Shown here: one piece after another, positions 34,364-43,077 of the stretch
Layout of the letters: each line of letters starts with the position of its first letter
Position numbering within the stretch: position 1 is the first letter of the stretch
From: Pseudomonas sp. NFR16
GTDB lineage: Bacteria; Pseudomonadota; Gammaproteobacteria; Pseudomonadales; Pseudomonadaceae
NCBI RefSeq assembly: GCF_900108875.1
Contig: NZ_FNYJ01000006.1
Span: 421,425-475,752 of the forward strand
DNA: 54,328 bases
Reading direction: 5' to 3'
The notes under the pieces: generated by a model
Databases searched by the model: none
The model's input: the letters and a program-made list of their open reading frames with translations, nothing else
Told to the model about the DNA's origin: nothing
Program-made: the position numbers and the translations under genes

Positions 34364-34967
34364 TCTCGAAACTCCTAATAGCATCGGATGCTTGGGTCAT
34401 GGCAAGAAATGAGGCTGAGCGTGAATTCTTTTAGTTTCTGTACGCTATTAAAGTCTCAGAGCAAAATGCAGGCCAAATCAGCGTCGAGACTGAGCGCGAA
34501 GTTTTTGTTATGACAACTGTTTGATTTAAAAGCGAAAGTTAATCGAAGGGTCATGTCGCGCCGATATTCGACACAACCGGCGCCTAAAGAGTAAACGAGC
34601 GTACACATTGTTTTGTGCGCCATATTGGCTCTTTTGTTCAAAGTGGGTTGCGTCCTGCTTTGGTGCGAGTTGCCCGAATCCGGCACTACGCTGGAGCGAG
34701 TAGTGTGTACCTGATAAAAGCAGAGCATTATGGGGAATCCAAAGTTGCCGGGCTGGTCGATAGATGCCCGTCTAATTGAACATTTATTCAATAAATAAAT
34801 TCATGTAAATCAATCGCCTTATTTCATTAAGACCGTACTTCTAAGTGGCATGAAGCATTCTGGCGTCTATCTTGCTAAGTCCTTCATATCTAGCGTATGC
34901 GTTGTAATTTGAACGCTTTCAGCCTTGTCAGGCTCAAGGCTCACCAGCCGATCTGGAGGAGTGAAGA
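34364..34967. promoter_or_regulatory. AT-rich 604-base divergent control region
   Basis: The longest gap in the window, clearly richer in A and T than its surroundings, especially 34740-34900. It should hold promoters for the binding-protein gene (minus) and the ABC operon (plus). TTTATT-C-AATAAA at 34783-34795 is a perfect palindrome. A strong GGAGGAG precedes the ATG at 34968. A minus-strand open frame at 34456-34791 is not convincing as a gene. No regulator gene is adjacent, so control would come from elsewhere. Confidence 0.55.
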
Positions 34968-35816
34968 ATGACGTTTGCATTGAAAGGCGGGTCGGTTGAA
35001 CCGTTGCGGGTGGCCCCGGATACTCGCACACCGCATGTCACCTTGAGTCAGGTGACTCGTTCATTCAAAAAGGCTGGCACCAAAGAGATGTTTGCAGCGC
35101 TGGGGCCTATCGATCTGACCTTGAACAAAGGCGAGTTCTTCTCCGTGGTGGGGCCTTCGGGCTGTGGCAAGTCGACGCTCATGGATGTGCTTTCGGGCCT
35201 GGCGCGGCCGACAGCGGGTGAGGTGATGTTCGAGGGCAAAGTCATCACCAGCGTGCCGGATGGCGTGGGCGTGGTATTTCAGGAAGACGCCTCGTTCCCT
35301 TGGCTCACCGTTCACGACAACATCGCCTTCGGCCTGCGCCGCAGCGGCGTCGAGGGCGCCGAGGTCGAGCGGCGGGTCGCCTACGCGCTGGGCTTCATGG
35401 GGCTGCGGGATTTTGCCGGCGCTTACCCGGCGCAACTGTCCGGCGGCATGCGTCAGCGAGTCTGCATCGCGCGCACGCTGGTCATGCAGCCGCGGCTCAT
35501 TCTGATGGACGAGCCCTTCGGCGCGCTGGATCAACAGACGCGTCTGCTGATGGGCGACGAACTGCTGCGGCTGTGGCGTGAAACCGGTGCCACCGTTCTG
35601 CTGATCACTCACGCGCTGGACGAGGCCGCGATGCTCTCGGACAGGGTGGGGGTCATGTCGTCGCGGCCGGGACTGTTCATCGACATGGTCGAAACCGGCT
35701 GGGATCGTGACCGCGACAGCCGAGTGGTGTCGACGCCACGCTTCGGCGAAATCAATGCGCGGCTGTGGGACAAGCTGCGGGTCGAAACCATGAAGGTCAT
35801 GGGCGCCCGGCATTGA
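34968..35816 (+). CDS. ABC transporter ATP-binding protein (SsuB/TauB type)
   Basis: A 282-residue cytoplasmic ATPase that powers uptake through the two permeases that follow. Walker A GPSGCGKST (62-70), Q-loop VFQEDASFPW, signature LSGGMRQR (157-164), Walker B LILMDEPFGALD (177-188) and H-loop LLITHALDEA are all intact. Sequence type matches nitrate/sulfonate/taurine importers. First gene of a six-gene plus-strand operon. Confidence 0.93.
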   Translation: MTFALKGGSVEPLRVAPDTRTPHVTLSQVTRSFKKAGTKEMFAALGPIDLTLNKGEFFSVVGPSGCGKSTLMDVLSGLARPTAGEVMFEGKVITSVPDGVGVVFQEDASFPWLTVHDNIAFGLRRSGVEGAEVERRVAYALGFMGLRDFAGAYPAQLSGGMRQRVCIARTLVMQPRLILMDEPFGALDQQTRLLMGDELLRLWRETGATVLLITHALDEAAMLSDRVGVMSSRPGLFIDMVETGWDRDRDSRVVSTPRFGEINARLWDKLRVETMKVMGARH

Positions 35817-35847
35817 CCCGCTTCTGCGATTTTCGGAGGACGTCGAT

Positions 35848-36597
35848 TTGAACATCGAAAGCGTATTGCGCGCCCTGTTGGTCGCAGGCTTCATCGGCCT
35901 GATCGAGTTACTGTGCCGCACCCATGTCATCCCCCAGAGCGTGTTGATCGCGCCGTCGCAGATGCTCACCCATCTGGCGTCGGTCGTCTCGACCGGCGTG
36001 TATGGCAAAGACATTCTGTTCAGTTTCACCAACATCGCCGTGGCAGCGCTGCTGGCGATCGTCAGCGGGTTTCTGGTCGGGCTGGCGGTGCATTCGATGC
36101 CGCGCCTGCGGGCCGCCCTCGAGCCACTGCTGGCGAGCTATTACGCGGTGCCGACGTTCATCTTCTACCCGGTGTTCATCGTGGTCTTCGGCGTCGGTCA
36201 CGGCTCGATCATCGCCATCGCGGTGCTGCTGGCAGTGGTCGCGATGATCACCGCGACGCTGACCGGACTGGACCGCATTCCCGGCGTCCTGCGCAAGAGC
36301 GCGGTGGTGATGCGCATGTCGCGCCTGCAGACCGCCTGGCGCATCGAGCTTCCCGCGGCGCTGCCGTACCTGTTCGGCGGGGTGAAGCTGTCAGTGGCGT
36401 ATGCGTTCATCGGCGTGATCGCGTCGGAATTCATTCTGTCCGGGTCCGGCATCGGCTACGCCATCGCGTTCGCTTACAACAACTTCGAAAGCGACAACAT
36501 GTACGCCCTCATGTTGCTGGTGTTGATCAGCGTGACGTTGATCAATGCGGCGCTCAACTACTTCGACCGTCGCTTGCAAGCGCGTCGTCAACGGTGA
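35848..36597 (+). CDS. ABC transporter permease, first
   Basis: A 249-residue inner-membrane permease with about six segments and the family EAA-type loop near residues 145-165 (RKSAVVMRMSRLQTAWRIEL). It is preceded by CGGAGGA and starts with TTG at 35848. Together with the second permease it would form a heterodimeric channel, whereas most transporters of this class use one permease gene twice. The next ATG is 6 bases after its stop. Confidence 0.88.
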   Translation: MNIESVLRALLVAGFIGLIELLCRTHVIPQSVLIAPSQMLTHLASVVSTGVYGKDILFSFTNIAVAALLAIVSGFLVGLAVHSMPRLRAALEPLLASYYAVPTFIFYPVFIVVFGVGHGSIIAIAVLLAVVAMITATLTGLDRIPGVLRKSAVVMRMSRLQTAWRIELPAALPYLFGGVKLSVAYAFIGVIASEFILSGSGIGYAIAFAYNNFESDNMYALMLLVLISVTLINAALNYFDRRLQARRQR

Positions 36598-36602
36598 CCG
36601 GC

Positions 36603-37334
36603 ATGCAGAGAATTCTTCCGACATTTCTTCTGGTGGTGGCGTTGATCGCTGCCTGGCAAGTGCTGCATCTGGTGATCGGGGCCGGTGCGCTGACCTCACC
36701 GTGGATGACCGTTTCCCATCTGGCGTCGATGATGGCCACGGGCGATCTCTGGTCCAACGTCGGCGCAACCGCCAAGGCGTTCGTCTACGCCATGGGCCTG
36801 GCGCTGATCGGCGGCATTGTGCTGGGCGTGCTGCTGGGCGTGAATCGCCTGGCCGGGGCTGTCGCCGAGCCGATCCTGCTCAACCTGTACGCCATTCCCA
36901 AAGTCACGCTGTACCCGTTGGTGCTGCTGTGTTTTGGCCTGGGGCTGTCATCGAAGGTGGCCTTCGGCGTGATGCATGGGTTGATCCCGATTCTGCTGTT
37001 CACCATGAACGCCATCCGGCAGATGCGCCCGGTTTACCTGCGCACCGCTGGCACCCTGCGCCTGACGCCGATCCAGTCGCTGGTCCACGTGCTCTTGCCG
37101 GCGATCCTGCCGGAGGTGGTCGCCGGCGTCCGGCTGGGCTTTGCACTGACCCTGCTGGGCGTGCTGATCGGCGAGATGTTCGCCTCCCAGCGCGGCCTTG
37201 GCTATATGGCGGTCAACGCGATGGGGCTGGGCGATATCCCCACCATCATGGCGGTCGCTCTGTTGATCACAATCATCGCAGTCACCTGCAACAGCCTGAT
37301 GCTGTTGCTCGACAAGAAGCTGCAGCACCGCTAA
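36603..37334 (+). CDS. ABC transporter permease, second
   Basis: A 243-residue permease starting MQRILPTFLLVVALIAAWQV, with about six membrane segments and the coupling loop LRTAGTLRLTPIQSLVHVLLP. It is a distant relative of the first permease. The start was set at the ATG 6 bases after the preceding gene; an earlier in-frame opening inside that gene is a frame shadow. 44 bases separate it from the NadC-type gene. Confidence 0.88.
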   Translation: MQRILPTFLLVVALIAAWQVLHLVIGAGALTSPWMTVSHLASMMATGDLWSNVGATAKAFVYAMGLALIGGIVLGVLLGVNRLAGAVAEPILLNLYAIPKVTLYPLVLLCFGLGLSSKVAFGVMHGLIPILLFTMNAIRQMRPVYLRTAGTLRLTPIQSLVHVLLPAILPEVVAGVRLGFALTLLGVLIGEMFASQRGLGYMAVNAMGLGDIPTIMAVALLITIIAVTCNSLMLLLDKKLQHR

Positions 37335-37378
37335 CCGACTTTCACACCGAACTGTATCCACACATAGGGGTAATCACG

Positions 37379-38215
37379 ATGTACGACGTATTCCAGACTG
37401 ACCGACTCATCGACCTTTGGCTGACCGAAGACATCGGCTATTGCGACCTGACCGCGCAAGTCATGATCGAGCCGGAGGAAACCGGTGCCTTCTACATGAA
37501 CGCCCGGGAAACCCTGATCGTTTCCGGTATCGAAATCGCTGCCCGTGTGTTCAAGCGCTACGATCCGACACTGGAAGTGATCGTGCGGGTCAAGGATGGT
37601 CAGAAGATCGAAGCGGGCACGGTGATGATCGACGTTCGCGGCAATGCACGCAGCGTGCTGACCGCCGAACGCACTGCGCTGAACATCGTCCAGCGCATGT
37701 CCGGGATTGCCAACGAAACCGCCAAGTATGTCGCTGCCGTGGCCGGCAGCAAGGCGCGCCTGATCGACACCCGCAAGACCACGCCGGGCCTGCGCATGCT
37801 GGAGAAGCACGCGGTCACCTGCGGCGGCGGCCTGAATCACCGTCTGGGGCTGGACAACGGGGTAATGATCAAGGACAACCACATCGCGGTGTGCGGCGGC
37901 ATCACCCAGGCGGTGCAGCGGGCGCGCCGGCAGTTGCCGGTGCTGACCAAGCTGGAAGTCGAATGCGACAGCCTGACCCAGGTCGCCGAGGCGCTGGAAG
38001 CGAACGTTGACGTGATCATGCTCGATAACATGAGCGTGGCCGACATGACCGAAGCGGTCAAAATGGTCAACGGCCGCACCAAACTCGAAGCTTCCGGCGG
38101 CATCAACCTGTCTACCATCGGCGCGATCTCGAAAACCGGCGTCGATTACATTTCGACCAGCAAGCTCAATCAGGCGGCGGTGTGCGTGGACATCGGTCTG
38201 GACGAGGCGGAGTAA
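37379..38215 (+). CDS. NadC-type quinolinate phosphoribosyltransferase paralogue
   Basis: A 278-residue member of the nicotinate-nucleotide pyrophosphorylase family. NadC joins quinolinate to PRPP with loss of CO2, giving nicotinate mononucleotide, PPi and CO2. Active-site residues are kept: R98, R132-K133 (TRKTTPGLR), H154-R155 (GGGLNHRLGLDN), K165 (IKDNH), E193/E195 and D216. Two spots differ from normal NadC: EDIGYCDLT where a Gly usually precedes DLT, and SKLNQA (261-266) where most enzymes have a GALTHS-like loop lining the phosphate site. Location in a transporter operon rather than with nadAB, and these changes, suggest a different pyridine or heterocyclic acid. It is closer to NadC than to ModD. 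Confidence 0.85.
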   Translation: MYDVFQTDRLIDLWLTEDIGYCDLTAQVMIEPEETGAFYMNARETLIVSGIEIAARVFKRYDPTLEVIVRVKDGQKIEAGTVMIDVRGNARSVLTAERTALNIVQRMSGIANETAKYVAAVAGSKARLIDTRKTTPGLRMLEKHAVTCGGGLNHRLGLDNGVMIKDNHIAVCGGITQAVQRARRQLPVLTKLEVECDSLTQVAEALEANVDVIMLDNMSVADMTEAVKMVNGRTKLEASGGINLSTIGAISKTGVDYISTSKLNQAAVCVDIGLDEAE

Positions 38216-38220
38216 GGCAC

Positions 38221-40266
38221 ATGGCGCAGGGCATCTTCTTCTTTGTCGTCGGCCCCAGTGGCGCCGGTAAGGATTCATTGATCGAAGGCGCCCGCGCCCA
38301 CCTCGGTGAGACCGGTCGTTATGTGTTCGCCCGCCGCACCATCACCCGCCCTGCGGGCGCGCCGGGCGAGGACCATACCGGCGTCACCGAAGACCAATTC
38401 AGATCGTCCGTGAGCGCCGGGGAGTTTCTGATCACCTGGGAGGCGCACGGGCTTTCATACGGTCTGTCGACCGATTTGCTGACGGCTTTGAGCAACGGTC
38501 GCAATGTCATCGCCAACGGCTCGCGCAAGATGATCCGCGAACTGGCCGGTCTGGTGCCCAGGCTGGTGGTGGTCGAGGTCACGGCCAGCGTCGACGTGCT
38601 CGCTGCGCGGATCCTCGCCCGAGGACGTGAGACCGCACTGCAGGCCCGGGCGCGGGTCATGCGGCAAGTCGAGCCGCTGCCGGTGGACATCGAAACCCTG
38701 CGCGTGAGCAACGACGGCACCCTTGCACAAGGCATCACCCGTTTCATGCACGCCCTGGCCAACGCCTCCCAGCGTTTGCGCCTGCGTCGGGTGCCGTTGG
38801 CTACCGGCCTGGACCGCATCGCTTACCTGCCGATGCACAGCGCGGTGCTCTCGGCGGCCGATTACCTGGGCGGCTCGAAGGTGGACCTGCTCGCGGACGG
38901 CAAATCCCTGAGCGTGCAGATCCACGGCCTGGACAGCGCCACCTTGCTCGCCGCCGACGAAATAGGCCTGAGCGAAGAGGCCTTTGCGCACTGGAATGTT
39001 GCCGAGGGCGCCGAAATTGCCCTGCGTCGGACGCCTTCGCCAGCCAGTCGCCAGGCGCTGGTCAAAAAGGTCCAGGGTCTTGAGCTGGGCGAGTCCGAGT
39101 ATGAAATGTTGCTGCGCGACATCATCGAGGGACGCTACACGGACGGCGAAATCAGCGCCTTTCTGGTCAGTGCCACCCGCGGCCTGTCAGACGCCGAGGT
39201 CATTGCGCTGGCGAAAGTGCGGACCCGCTTCACGCCCACGCTGCACTGGGATCGTCCGATCGTGGTCGACAAGCATTCCATGGGCGGCGTGCCGGGCAGT
39301 CGCATCACGTTGCTGGTGGTGCCGATCGTGGCCGCCCACGGCATGGCGATGCCCAAGACCTCTTCGCGGGCGATCACGTCGGCGGCGGGCACGGCAGACG
39401 CCATGGAAGCGGTGGCGCGGGTGGACCTGACGGTCGAGGACGTGCAGCGCTGTGTCGAGCAGGCTGGCGCGTGCATTGCCTGGAACGGCCGGCTCAACCA
39501 TTCGGTGGTCGACGACGTGATGAACGCCATCACCCGACCATTGGGCATCGATTCCAATCGCTGGTCGGTGGCCTCGATCCTGTCGAAAAAGCTCACCGCC
39601 GGATCCACCCATGTGGTCGTCGACATTCCCTACGGCCCTCGCACCAAGCTCAAGACCCAGGCACAGGCCCGCGAGTTGGGCGATCTGTTCGAGCGCGTCG
39701 GCGCCGGGCTCGGTCTGACCGTCGTTGCATTTGCCACTGACGGCAGCCGGCCGATCGGGCGGGGCATCGGGCCGTCACTGGAGGTGCGAGATGTGCGACA
39801 GGTGCTGGATAACGACCCGCTGGCGCCGCAGGACCTGCGCGACAAAGCGGTGTTTTTCGCCGGGCAGATTCTGGCCTGGGACCCGGCCGTGGGCAACGTC
39901 GAAGCCGGTCGCGAGCTGGCGGCATCGCTTCTGAGCAGCGGTGCCGCGCGCGCCGCGTTCGAGCGGATCATCGATGCGCAAGGCAGGAAAACCCCGGCGC
40001 TGCCCGGCAAGATGACGTACGTGGTGCATGCGAACGCCGAGGGTTGGGTCACCGAGCTGGACGGCTGGCGCATTGGCGAAATCGCCCGTCGTGCGGGCGC
40101 GCCACTGGACAAGACCGCCGGTATCGACCTGTTGGTCAGGCAGGGCGACAGCGTCACAGAAGGGCAAGTCCTCTACGTGATTCACGGCTCCAACGCGGCC
40201 GATCTTGAGTCTGCCAGCGTGCTGGCGCAGATGAGCAGCGGCGTGACCATCGCGCCGTCGCGGTGA
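38221..40266 (+). CDS. PhnN kinase fused to AMP/thymidine-phosphorylase-family enzyme
   Basis: A 681-residue fusion. Residues 1-185 are PhnN, ribose 1,5-bisphosphokinase, with P-loop GPSGAGKDSL (11-20); it makes PRPP from ribose 1,5-bisphosphate and ATP. Residues 195-681 belong to the thymidine-phosphorylase-like group that includes archaeal AMP phosphorylase. DKHSMGGVPGSR (350-361), SSRAITSAAGTADAMEA (381-397) and SILSKKLTAGSTHVVVDIP are its phosphate/nucleotide motifs. AMP phosphorylase releases the base and yields ribose 1,5-bisphosphate, the substrate of PhnN, so the two halves make a logical pair that converts a nucleotide plus phosphate to base plus PRPP. ATG at 38221 is 5 bases after the NadC-type gene, which consumes PRPP. 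Not recognised as a characterised protein. Confidence 0.85.
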   Translation: MAQGIFFFVVGPSGAGKDSLIEGARAHLGETGRYVFARRTITRPAGAPGEDHTGVTEDQFRSSVSAGEFLITWEAHGLSYGLSTDLLTALSNGRNVIANGSRKMIRELAGLVPRLVVVEVTASVDVLAARILARGRETALQARARVMRQVEPLPVDIETLRVSNDGTLAQGITRFMHALANASQRLRLRRVPLATGLDRIAYLPMHSAVLSAADYLGGSKVDLLADGKSLSVQIHGLDSATLLAADEIGLSEEAFAHWNVAEGAEIALRRTPSPASRQALVKKVQGLELGESEYEMLLRDIIEGRYTDGEISAFLVSATRGLSDAEVIALAKVRTRFTPTLHWDRPIVVDKHSMGGVPGSRITLLVVPIVAAHGMAMPKTSSRAITSAAGTADAMEAVARVDLTVEDVQRCVEQAGACIAWNGRLNHSVVDDVMNAITRPLGIDSNRWSVASILSKKLTAGSTHVVVDIPYGPRTKLKTQAQARELGDLFERVGAGLGLTVVAFATDGSRPIGRGIGPSLEVRDVRQVLDNDPLAPQDLRDKAVFFAGQILAWDPAVGNVEAGRELAASLLSSGAARAAFERIIDAQGRKTPALPGKMTYVVHANAEGWVTELDGWRIGEIARRAGAPLDKTAGIDLLVRQGDSVTEGQVLYVIHGSNAADLESASVLAQMSSGVTIAPSR

Positions 40267-40315
40267 GTCGGCACGCGGGTTGCACACGTCAGGGGCTGAC
40301 AACGGAGGTGAATGT

Positions 40316-41419
40316 ATGCGTGAAGAATTAGCCGCGACCCGGCGCTGGGTGGTCCATGTCGAGAGTCGCTTGATCGGCGGCGCAGGCGGCCTGAATCACG
40401 AAGCCCTGCAGCGCTTGGCCGCACAGTTGGCGACCTTGCGTCAGCGGGGCATCGAAGTGGTCGTGGTGTCGGCCGGCGCCGCCGCCTGTGCAGGCTCGAG
40501 CCAGGCCGCGCCGTTGCCGCTGCACGAGACCCAGGCACTGGCGGCCATCGGGCAGATCCGTTTGACCAATGCCTGGGCCGACGGCTTGCAGGGCGTCGGA
40601 TTGCAGTCGGCGCAGATCCTACTGACTCAGGACGATCTTTCCCATCGCAAGCACTACCTCAACGCCCGCAGCACGATGCAGGTCCTGCTGCGCATGGGCG
40701 TGATTCCGGTGGTCAGCGAAAACGGCACCATTGCCAGCCACGGGATCCGCGCTGGCGACACCGACAGCCTTGGCGCCCTGGTGGTCAATCTGGTGCAGGC
40801 CGATGCCTACATCATGCTCACTGAACTGGAAGGTTTTCTGACGCTGGCAGCGGACGCCGCCCACACGCTGATCGACCAGGCCAGTGCAGGCGATGCGGCA
40901 CTGGATCGCTGCGCCCACGACATGACCGAGCGCTTCGGTTACGACGTGCGTTCGTGGCTGCGTTCGGCGCGTCTGGCGGCGCGCTCCGGGGCACACACGA
41001 TCATTGCCGACGGTCGTCGACGCAGTGTGCTCGAGGCCATCGCGAGCGGCGGGTCGGTGGGCACCTTGCTGCTCTCGGACACCCATCCGGCGGCCTCGCG
41101 AGGGCGCTGGCTATCCAACCAATTGCCGATGCGCGGCGTACTTGAACTGATTGCCGGCTCCTACACTGGAATCACCCAGGAGGGCGGCGTCACGGCGTTG
41201 ATGATCCTGCGTGTGGAGGGCGTGTTCCAACGTGGGGATATGGTGATCTGCCGAGGCCCGGACGGCGCCGAGCTGGCAAGGGGGCTGGTCAATTACAGTG
41301 CCCAGGAGATCCAGCGTCTGCGCGGACAGTTCGTCGAAGCGTTTGCGCGGCAGATCGGTTATGTCGCCGAGCCGGACATCATCAGCCGCGAAAACCTGGT
41401 GGCATTTGCGGCCAACTGA
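40316..41419 (+). CDS. Degenerate glutamate 5-kinase-like protein with PUA domain
   Basis: A 367-residue ProB relative: amino-acid-kinase fold (VVVVSAGAAACAG, QILLTQDDLSHRKHYLNARST, ENGTIASHGIRAGDTDSLGAL), then a C-terminal PUA domain (about 275-367). Catalytic positions are changed. The N-terminal K-x-G-S motif reads HVES (His14). ENDx reads ENGT, losing the catalytic Asp. The GTGGMxTK loop reads GYDVRSWLRSAR, losing its Lys. It is therefore probably not a working glutamate kinase; it could bind a nucleotide or amino acid, or act on another acid. GGAGGTG sets the ATG at 40316. Last gene of the six-gene operon. Confidence 0.8.
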   Translation: MREELAATRRWVVHVESRLIGGAGGLNHEALQRLAAQLATLRQRGIEVVVVSAGAAACAGSSQAAPLPLHETQALAAIGQIRLTNAWADGLQGVGLQSAQILLTQDDLSHRKHYLNARSTMQVLLRMGVIPVVSENGTIASHGIRAGDTDSLGALVVNLVQADAYIMLTELEGFLTLAADAAHTLIDQASAGDAALDRCAHDMTERFGYDVRSWLRSARLAARSGAHTIIADGRRRSVLEAIASGGSVGTLLLSDTHPAASRGRWLSNQLPMRGVLELIAGSYTGITQEGGVTALMILRVEGVFQRGDMVICRGPDGAELARGLVNYSAQEIQRLRGQFVEAFARQIGYVAEPDIISRENLVAFAAN

Positions 41420-41450
41420 ACGGGTGCCTGAACCTCCCATGGTCCGGGCT

Positions 41451-41475
41451 GCCACCGCAGATAAACTACGGTGGC
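41451..41475. terminator. Hairpin between convergent genes
   Basis: GCCACCG (41451-41457) and CGGTGGC (41469-41475) form a 7-base stem with an 11-base loop, in the 65-base gap between the ProB-like gene and the sugar-porter gene. It lacks a clear T-tract; a weak bidirectional terminator is the likely role. Confidence 0.5.
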
Positions 41476-41484
41476 GGCGCTGGA

Positions 41485-42882
41485 TCACTTGGGCAGGAAG
41501 GTGCCATCGCGCAGGCTGCGCTTGATGTCTTCCAGGCTGCGTCCGCCGGTCTCCGGTACCAGAAAGTAGATGAACACCCAGGCCAGCGCGTTCAGACCGG
41601 CGTACACCCACATCGCACCGCCAACGCCCAGCCAGTGGGTCATCGTCAGGGCGGTGCCGGTCAGCAGCAGGTTGGAACCCCAGAGCATGGCGGCATGCAG
41701 GCCGATGGCCTGATCGCGGATGGCGATCGGGTAGATTTCCGCGCCGGTCAGCCAGCCGATCACCTGAATGCCGCCGGCGTTGAAGACCATGAACACGATC
41801 AGGCAGCCGATGATCCACCAGGCCTGACTGTCGCCCGCCAGATTGAAATGCAGCACCGCACCCAGCACCAGCAGACTGACCACCGCGCCCGGAATCATCG
41901 CCAGGCTCAGGGTGCGCCGGCCGGTGTGATCGACGATCATCTTGCCGACGAAGGTCATCACCAGATACGTCACCGCCACCCCCAAGGCCGACCACAGCGC
42001 AGCCGAAGCGCCGAAGCCTGCGTTCTTGAGGAAGGTGGGGGTGTAATAGATCATCATCTCGATGCCGCTCAGCTGGGTGAACGCGGCAATGCCAAGGCCT
42101 GCGACCAGCGCCGGCCTGACCCAGCGTTCCTTCAGCGCGGCCCAGCCGACGTTAGGCAACTGGTCACGCTTTTCCACGACTTCCTGAATGTCGGCGATCT
42201 CTTCCTTGACCTCGCGGCGAGTCTCGCGCACCAGCGACAGGGCTTCAGCCGCGTCGCGGCGACGGTCGTTCTCCACCAGCCAGCGCGGGCTGCCCGGCAG
42301 CTTGCTCATGCCCAGCAGCAACAGCAGCGACGGCACCAGGGCAATGCCGATCATCCAGCGCCAGTCGAACAGGTTCTGGCCGGCCACGCCGACGATGGCC
42401 GCCAGCAGAATGCCGACGCCGATAGAGACGTTGAAATAGGTCACCAGCCGCCCGCGCTTGTCCGAAGGCGCCAGTTCGGCGATGTACGTCGGTACGATCT
42501 GGGTCGAGCCACCGACCGCGAAACCCAGCACCAGACGCGCCGCCGCCAGGCACCAGACGTTGGGCGACAGCGCGGCGGCGAGCACGCCGATGCAGTAAAT
42601 CGCCGCGACGATCATGATGGTGGTGCGTCGGCCACGGCTGGCCGACAGGCGAGTGGAGCAGATCGCGCCGATCACCGCGCCCAGCAGAATCGCTGCGGTC
42701 ACCCATTCCTGAGCGCGATAGTCGAGCTGAAAGTCATTGGCAATCTGCGGCAGGGCGCCGGAGATGATCCCCGTGTCATAGCCGTACAGGCCGCCGGCGA
42801 TCGCGGCGACGGTCGCAATGACGGCCATGTAGGTCTGCGGTTTGAGGCCTGTACTGGAGGCCGTGTCAGCTGTCGTGGTCAT
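41485..42882 (-). CDS. MFS sugar:H+ symporter
   Basis: A 465-residue 12-helix sugar porter of the XylE/GalP type. Motifs include YGYDTGIISGALPQI near the start, SRGRRT in the first loop, the central PGSPRWLVEN, GKMIVDHTGRRTL in the second half and PETGGRSLEDI at the end, which together define the family. The substrate is probably a monosaccharide or polyol. AAAGGATG precedes the ATG. It is convergent with the PRPP-related operon and probably separate from it. Confidence 0.92.
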   Translation of the reverse strand: MTTTADTASSTGLKPQTYMAVIATVAAIAGGLYGYDTGIISGALPQIANDFQLDYRAQEWVTAAILLGAVIGAICSTRLSASRGRRTTIMIVAAIYCIGVLAAALSPNVWCLAAARLVLGFAVGGSTQIVPTYIAELAPSDKRGRLVTYFNVSIGVGILLAAIVGVAGQNLFDWRWMIGIALVPSLLLLLGMSKLPGSPRWLVENDRRRDAAEALSLVRETRREVKEEIADIQEVVEKRDQLPNVGWAALKERWVRPALVAGLGIAAFTQLSGIEMMIYYTPTFLKNAGFGASAALWSALGVAVTYLVMTFVGKMIVDHTGRRTLSLAMIPGAVVSLLVLGAVLHFNLAGDSQAWWIIGCLIVFMVFNAGGIQVIGWLTGAEIYPIAIRDQAIGLHAAMLWGSNLLLTGTALTMTHWLGVGGAMWVYAGLNALAWVFIYFLVPETGGRSLEDIKRSLRDGTFLPK

Positions 42883-43077
42883 GCGTCATCCTTTACTCAG
42901 CGATCGTCTGCGCAGTAGGCGTAGACGATGGTGGCACGGTGATGCGTGCCTTGAGGGGATTGACCATTAACCTGCTGAAACGGTTCCGTTGCGATGGCAG
43001 CGGGGTTTTTCAGCGCTCGGCGTATTCAAGAACGGGCGAAGGCCGGTGACATCGCAGACGCCGGCCCTCGCATGCAT

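Noticed and set aside
34456..34791. 111-codon minus-strand frame in the 604-base gap
   Set aside because: No ribosome site and a composition unlike other genes here; treated as control region.
37379..38215. ModD (molybdate-operon NadC relative)
   Set aside because: The GGGLNHRLGLDN and IKDNH motifs are NadC-like, and the neighbouring transporter is of the sulfonate/nitrate type, not molybdate.
40316..41419. Functional glutamate 5-kinase proB
   Set aside because: Key Lys and Asp positions and the GTGGM loop are missing, and no proA is adjacent.
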